A stretch of DNA of 64,000 nt, from positions 45,287 to 109,286 of the forward strand of contig JAGCVH010000094.1 in NCBI GenBank assembly GCA_017962495.1. Direction: 5' to 3'. Every line of letters begins with the position of its first letter. The stretch's first letter is position 1. This document shows positions 61,389 through 64,000 of this stretch, piece after piece. Under the pieces are notes generated by a model, which was not told the origin of the DNA, searched no databases, and was given only the letters and a program-made list of their open reading frames with translations. The translations under genes were made by a program, and so were the position numbers. This DNA is from Bacteroidaceae bacterium. GTDB taxonomy: Bacteria > Bacteroidota > Bacteroidia > Bacteroidales > Bacteroidaceae.

Positions 61389-63038
61389 TCACTCTTTTCC
61401 TAAAATGATGTTTACCAGTGCAGTGACATCGGCAATGGAGATAGTTTCATCGTCGTTGATGTCTGCAATGCCATAAGGTCCGGTTGGCTTGCCAAGGATG
61501 ATGTTGACAAGTGTGGTGACATCGGCAATCGAGACAAAACCATCGAGGTTGACATCGCCTCGGATATAGGGTTTTAGTACTACACGCTGACTCATATCGT
61601 CGGCACTGATTACACCGTAGGGTATGAAGCGAACTTCCTGACCTGCATGGAGCAGAATGGTCTCATCCGTATCGTAATCGTAAGCTTTGAAGGTGATGAG
61701 GTCGTTAGTTGCTGTTGCGTTATAGATTCGAAGGTATCCGTCGATGGCAATGCCTACGCATTGGTCGCCAACAAACGCACCAATGGCAAAGTTGTTGTCA
61801 TCGTATGGAACATAGGTGTCTGGAGAGAGACTGACCACAACATGGGCTGTCATGCAATGTTCGAAGTCACCGTGATAGAACAGCCAAGGAGCGCGATGTA
61901 TAGTTAAATTGCCACCAGTGACTACCTCTGGAGAGTTAGTGTAATAAGGCTCGCCAGTTTGACCATAGGCAAATATCTCCACATCGCCGTTGTTGCGGGT
62001 AATGAACTGGTCGGCACTGATGGCGTGCGAATAGATGGTGGATGCGCCCTCTGCAAGGTCGTTCCCATGAACATAAATGAGGCACTTTGCTCCGTCAATA
62101 GTAATATAACCGCCATTGAAGACATAGGCTTCGCTTGCTGGGGCCTTTCGACTCTTAATTCCATTCGAGCCGTCGCCACTAACACTAATCTCAATACTTC
62201 CTCCCAATAATTCTACATCGTAGTTGGAGCGTATGGCGTCACAGGCATTGCCCTCAACATTGATGTTCAGTCTGCCACCACTCACCGTGAGAGTACTGTC
62301 GCTCTTGAGTCCACAGGTGTTCTCTGTTGAGACATTGACATTCAACATGCCACCTGTAATACGAATTACTCCAAAGTCGTCGCTGTCAACACCGTCGCCA
62401 TTGGTTTTCAGGATGTTAATCACGCCACCATTCATTTCAAAATAGTTGTGTTCGTTGTTGGCATTTCCCTTGCCACAATGAATGGCGTCGCCCTCTGCTG
62501 CTAAGATGTTGATGGTGCCTGTCGTTCGTTTTATTTGAAGATACTCCTTTGCCGCAATAGCGTGTTTCGTGCGACCGGTGATGTTGAGTGTCCCCAATCC
62601 TTCGAACTCGGGATGGCCTTTGAAATAAAAAGCTCCCTTGTGTTCGCCGTCAATCTTGTCGGTCAAATAATTCTTTGTTCCATCTGCCAGCACCACTTTT
62701 ATGCGTTTTCCACACTCTACATCGATGGCGGCTCCCCTTTGGCTCTCTATGCTGACACCCTTCAGGCAGAGCGTTAGCTTGTAGTCGCCAGTCAAAAGCA
62801 AACTGCCATTCTCCGTTGTTCCAGAGACGGCATAGATGTATTCTTCCGTCTTTGTCGTCGATGTTAGGCTGACATAAGCTCCATCCGTTACAGCCGTCAC
62901 TTGTGCGGTGGCAGGTATGGTCACAGAGGCAGTATTCTGATTAAAGACGACCTTTATCGTGTCTCCCTCTTCGGCATACCCCGAAATGAAGGGAACTGTA
63001 AAAAGCAGGCTTGTAATAAGTGTCTTAAAGTTGGTCAT
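61389..63038 (-). CDS. DUF4353 beta-helix protein with C-terminal dockerin-like repeats
   Basis: 549 residues; signal peptide MTNFKTLITSLLFTVPFISGYA. DUF4353 (about 55-440) has rungs closely like those of 37854-40514: DVECGKRIKVVLADGTKNYL, GAFYFKGHPEFEGLGTLNITG, KHAIAAKEYLQIKRTTGTINI, LKSDSTLTVSGGRLNI. A beta-sandwich follows, then two 22-residue dockerin-like units at the C-terminus, GDVNLDGFVSIADVTTLVNI and ADINDDETISIADVTALVNI, each with a DxNxDxxxSxxD calcium loop. It starts inside the stop of the preceding T9SS cargo gene (ATGA overlap). It is probably a secreted acidic-sugar-binding protein; the docking partner is unknown. Confidence 0.85.
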   Translation of the reverse strand: MTNFKTLITSLLFTVPFISGYAEEGDTIKVVFNQNTASVTIPATAQVTAVTDGAYVSLTSTTKTEEYIYAVSGTTENGSLLLTGDYKLTLCLKGVSIESQRGAAIDVECGKRIKVVLADGTKNYLTDKIDGEHKGAFYFKGHPEFEGLGTLNITGRTKHAIAAKEYLQIKRTTGTINILAAEGDAIHCGKGNANNEHNYFEMNGGVINILKTNGDGVDSDDFGVIRITGGMLNVNVSTENTCGLKSDSTLTVSGGRLNINVEGNACDAIRSNYDVELLGGSIEISVSGDGSNGIKSRKAPASEAYVFNGGYITIDGAKCLIYVHGNDLAEGASTIYSHAISADQFITRNNGDVEIFAYGQTGEPYYTNSPEVVTGGNLTIHRAPWLFYHGDFEHCMTAHVVVSLSPDTYVPYDDNNFAIGAFVGDQCVGIAIDGYLRIYNATATNDLITFKAYDYDTDETILLHAGQEVRFIPYGVISADDMSQRVVLKPYIRGDVNLDGFVSIADVTTLVNIILGKPTGPYGIADINDDETISIADVTALVNIILGKE

Positions 63039-64000
63039 CGTATAATAATTTTCTTGGTTCTGTTGTCTTGTTGACGAATGATATAAATGCCTGGTCTCAA
63101 ATTCTCTGTCTCCCTGCCAACGAAGGCTCCACTGGGTGTGTAAATACCCTTGATACCTGTTTCAGTTACAATGGGAGTGACGGGAGTTTCCTCCTTGATA
63201 AGCGTGAGCATGAACGGAGACTGCAATTTGCCGATAACATCCGAAGCGAAGCTAAGTTGTTGCTTGACTGCGTACGTGTCACCATTCTCTCCATATGCCT
63301 TGAATGTCAGCGCTTCCCCTCCCTGTCCGTACAGCGTCATGAACAACCTTCCGTCAATCCACCGACCCGTGCCCCGGCATTCTCCGTCGGCCCATGCCGT
63401 CAGCGTCAGGGATTCCTTGGCATAGGAAAGCCCTTCCGCTTCGACGTCTCCGATGACACCCATGACATTGGGATAGGCAAAGCGGTTGAAGCCATACAGC
63501 TGTTCAGAGACACTCATGCGGTGCTGCGTGCGCAGGCGCGGCATATTTTGTGCCTTGTTGAAACGGAAAGCCTTCGCCTGTACGGCCTTGTACATATATC
63601 CGAATCCCGGAGTCAGACTGCTAAGCGTACCCGTCCATCCGTCGTCGTCGGAATAGATGGAGAATCCTCCCTGTCCAATGACGATGTCCCCTTCCTGCAC
63701 GAGGCTGTTGTCAAACGCACTTGCAAGCGTCTGGGGGTACAGGAAAGGATACCCAATCCAGTTCCATCCCTTTCTCAGTACAACTGGAGCCAGGTTGACG
63801 GGCAACCTTGCAGTGAACTCGAAGAGGTAGCCGTCGGTGGCCTGCATCTTATAGAGCTCTCCCGAGTTCAACGATTTCAGCGAACCCTTCATCTCGTCCC
63901 TGTCGTCGCTGTACCAAGCCTCCAGTGTCTGTCCGAGAATGCGGTCGACGTGGTCCTTGAAGTCATTCGGCGACAGTGGGGTGAGGAAAGGATGCGAAAC
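63035..64000 (-). CDS. T9SS cargo protein, C-terminal part (cut by window edge)
   Basis: The frame is open to the right edge (322 codons visible), so the Met at 63892 is internal. Visible features: GWNWIGYPFLYPQTLASAF, a beta-rich motif repeated in Bacteroidales surface proteins; GYMYKAVQAKAFRF; a second beta-sandwich (ESLTLTAWADGECRGTGRWIDGRLFMTLYG); and a T9SS end IYTPSGAFVG...LRPGIYIIRQQDNRTKKIIIR. No catalytic domain is seen in this part. It overlaps the dockerin-bearing gene by 4 nt, so both are probably made together. Confidence 0.75.
   Translation of the reverse strand, partial: VSHPFLTPLSPNDFKDHVDRILGQTLEAWYSDDRDEMKGSLKSLNSGELYKMQATDGYLFEFTARLPVNLAPVVLRKGWNWIGYPFLYPQTLASAFDNSLVQEGDIVIGQGGFSIYSDDDGWTGTLSSLTPGFGYMYKAVQAKAFRFNKAQNMPRLRTQHRMSVSEQLYGFNRFAYPNVMGVIGDVEAEGLSYAKESLTLTAWADGECRGTGRWIDGRLFMTLYGQGGEALTFKAYGENGDTYAVKQQLSFASDVIGKLQSPFMLTLIKEETPVTPIVTETGIKGIYTPSGAFVGRETENLRPGIYIIRQQDNRTKKIIIR

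Noticed and set aside
61389-61600. Cellulosome component
   Set aside because: Dockerin-like repeats alone are not enough; no cohesin or scaffoldin is visible.

Overview
The window looks like chromosomal DNA from a gut- or rumen-type member of the Bacteroidales, most likely a Prevotella-like species. The evidence is: promoters with TTTG about 20 bp upstream of TAnnTTTG, few Shine-Dalgarno sites, many secreted proteins ending in a type IX secretion (Por) C-terminal signal of the form YxLxGxRV...KGIYxxNGxK, a FIVAR-rich surface protein pair, and families GH97, GH43, GH51, GH3, GH2 and DUF4353. This assignment is inferred from gene content; no 16S gene is present.

Layout. 1-1195: 5' part of RNase R (minus). 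1274-11363 (plus): an NAD-dependent epimerase followed by a tight polysaccharide-degradation cluster: an alginate/glucuronan-lyase-like protein, a lyase-like/GH28-like fusion, a GH97, and a GH43-GH88 fusion. The cluster has no SusC/SusD pair. 11516-21104 (minus): a truncated lipoprotein fragment, a DUF3108 protein, an Ig-like lipoprotein, a GH3-auxin-type adenylase, an aspartate aminotransferase, RibBA and an LptF/G permease. 21253-21326: tRNA-Met(CAU). 21530-26812: divergent GH77 amylomaltase and GH2 beta-galactosidase. 27194-29478: an AAA/DUF4143 ATPase, a spacer full of palindromes and a DUF4160/DUF2442 pair. 29716-37677: a duplicated module, [giant secreted FIVAR protein + 60-residue peptide] twice. 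37854-49844 (minus): a DUF4353 beta-helix protein, a sialidase, ManC, a HIT protein, GreA, a GH51 arabinofuranosidase and a CotH protein. 50087-54312 (plus): glmM-nagA, then a tryptophan-rich leader peptide, a terminator and trpB2. 54394-64000 (minus): nagB, a CxxCH beta-propeller lipoprotein, a DUF6057 membrane protein, a GH3 glycosidase, a dockerin-bearing DUF4353 protein and a partial T9SS cargo gene.

How the genes fit together. Secreted lyases and glycosidases would cut uronic-acid-containing and arabinose/xylose-rich plant polysaccharides. GH88 would open the unsaturated uronate ends that lyases leave. The sialidase with NagA, NagB and GlmM covers amino-sugar release and recycling.

The least conventional signal is in the repeats. 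(1) Four degenerate arrays with a 22-nt period lie just downstream of stop codons (about 16600, 26890, 40650 and 58665); two run into the stop codon. (2) A C-rich/G-rich palindromic element sits within about 20-40 nt of at least eight stop codons and once in frame inside a lipoprotein signal peptide. (3) AT-rich short-period repeats occur both between genes and in frame inside genes; one 25-nt stretch is identical in a spacer (12954-12978) and in a coding region (30089-30113). (4) Upstream of trpB2 lies a textbook-like attenuation leader, a 17-residue peptide with three consecutive Trp codons followed by a strong terminator.
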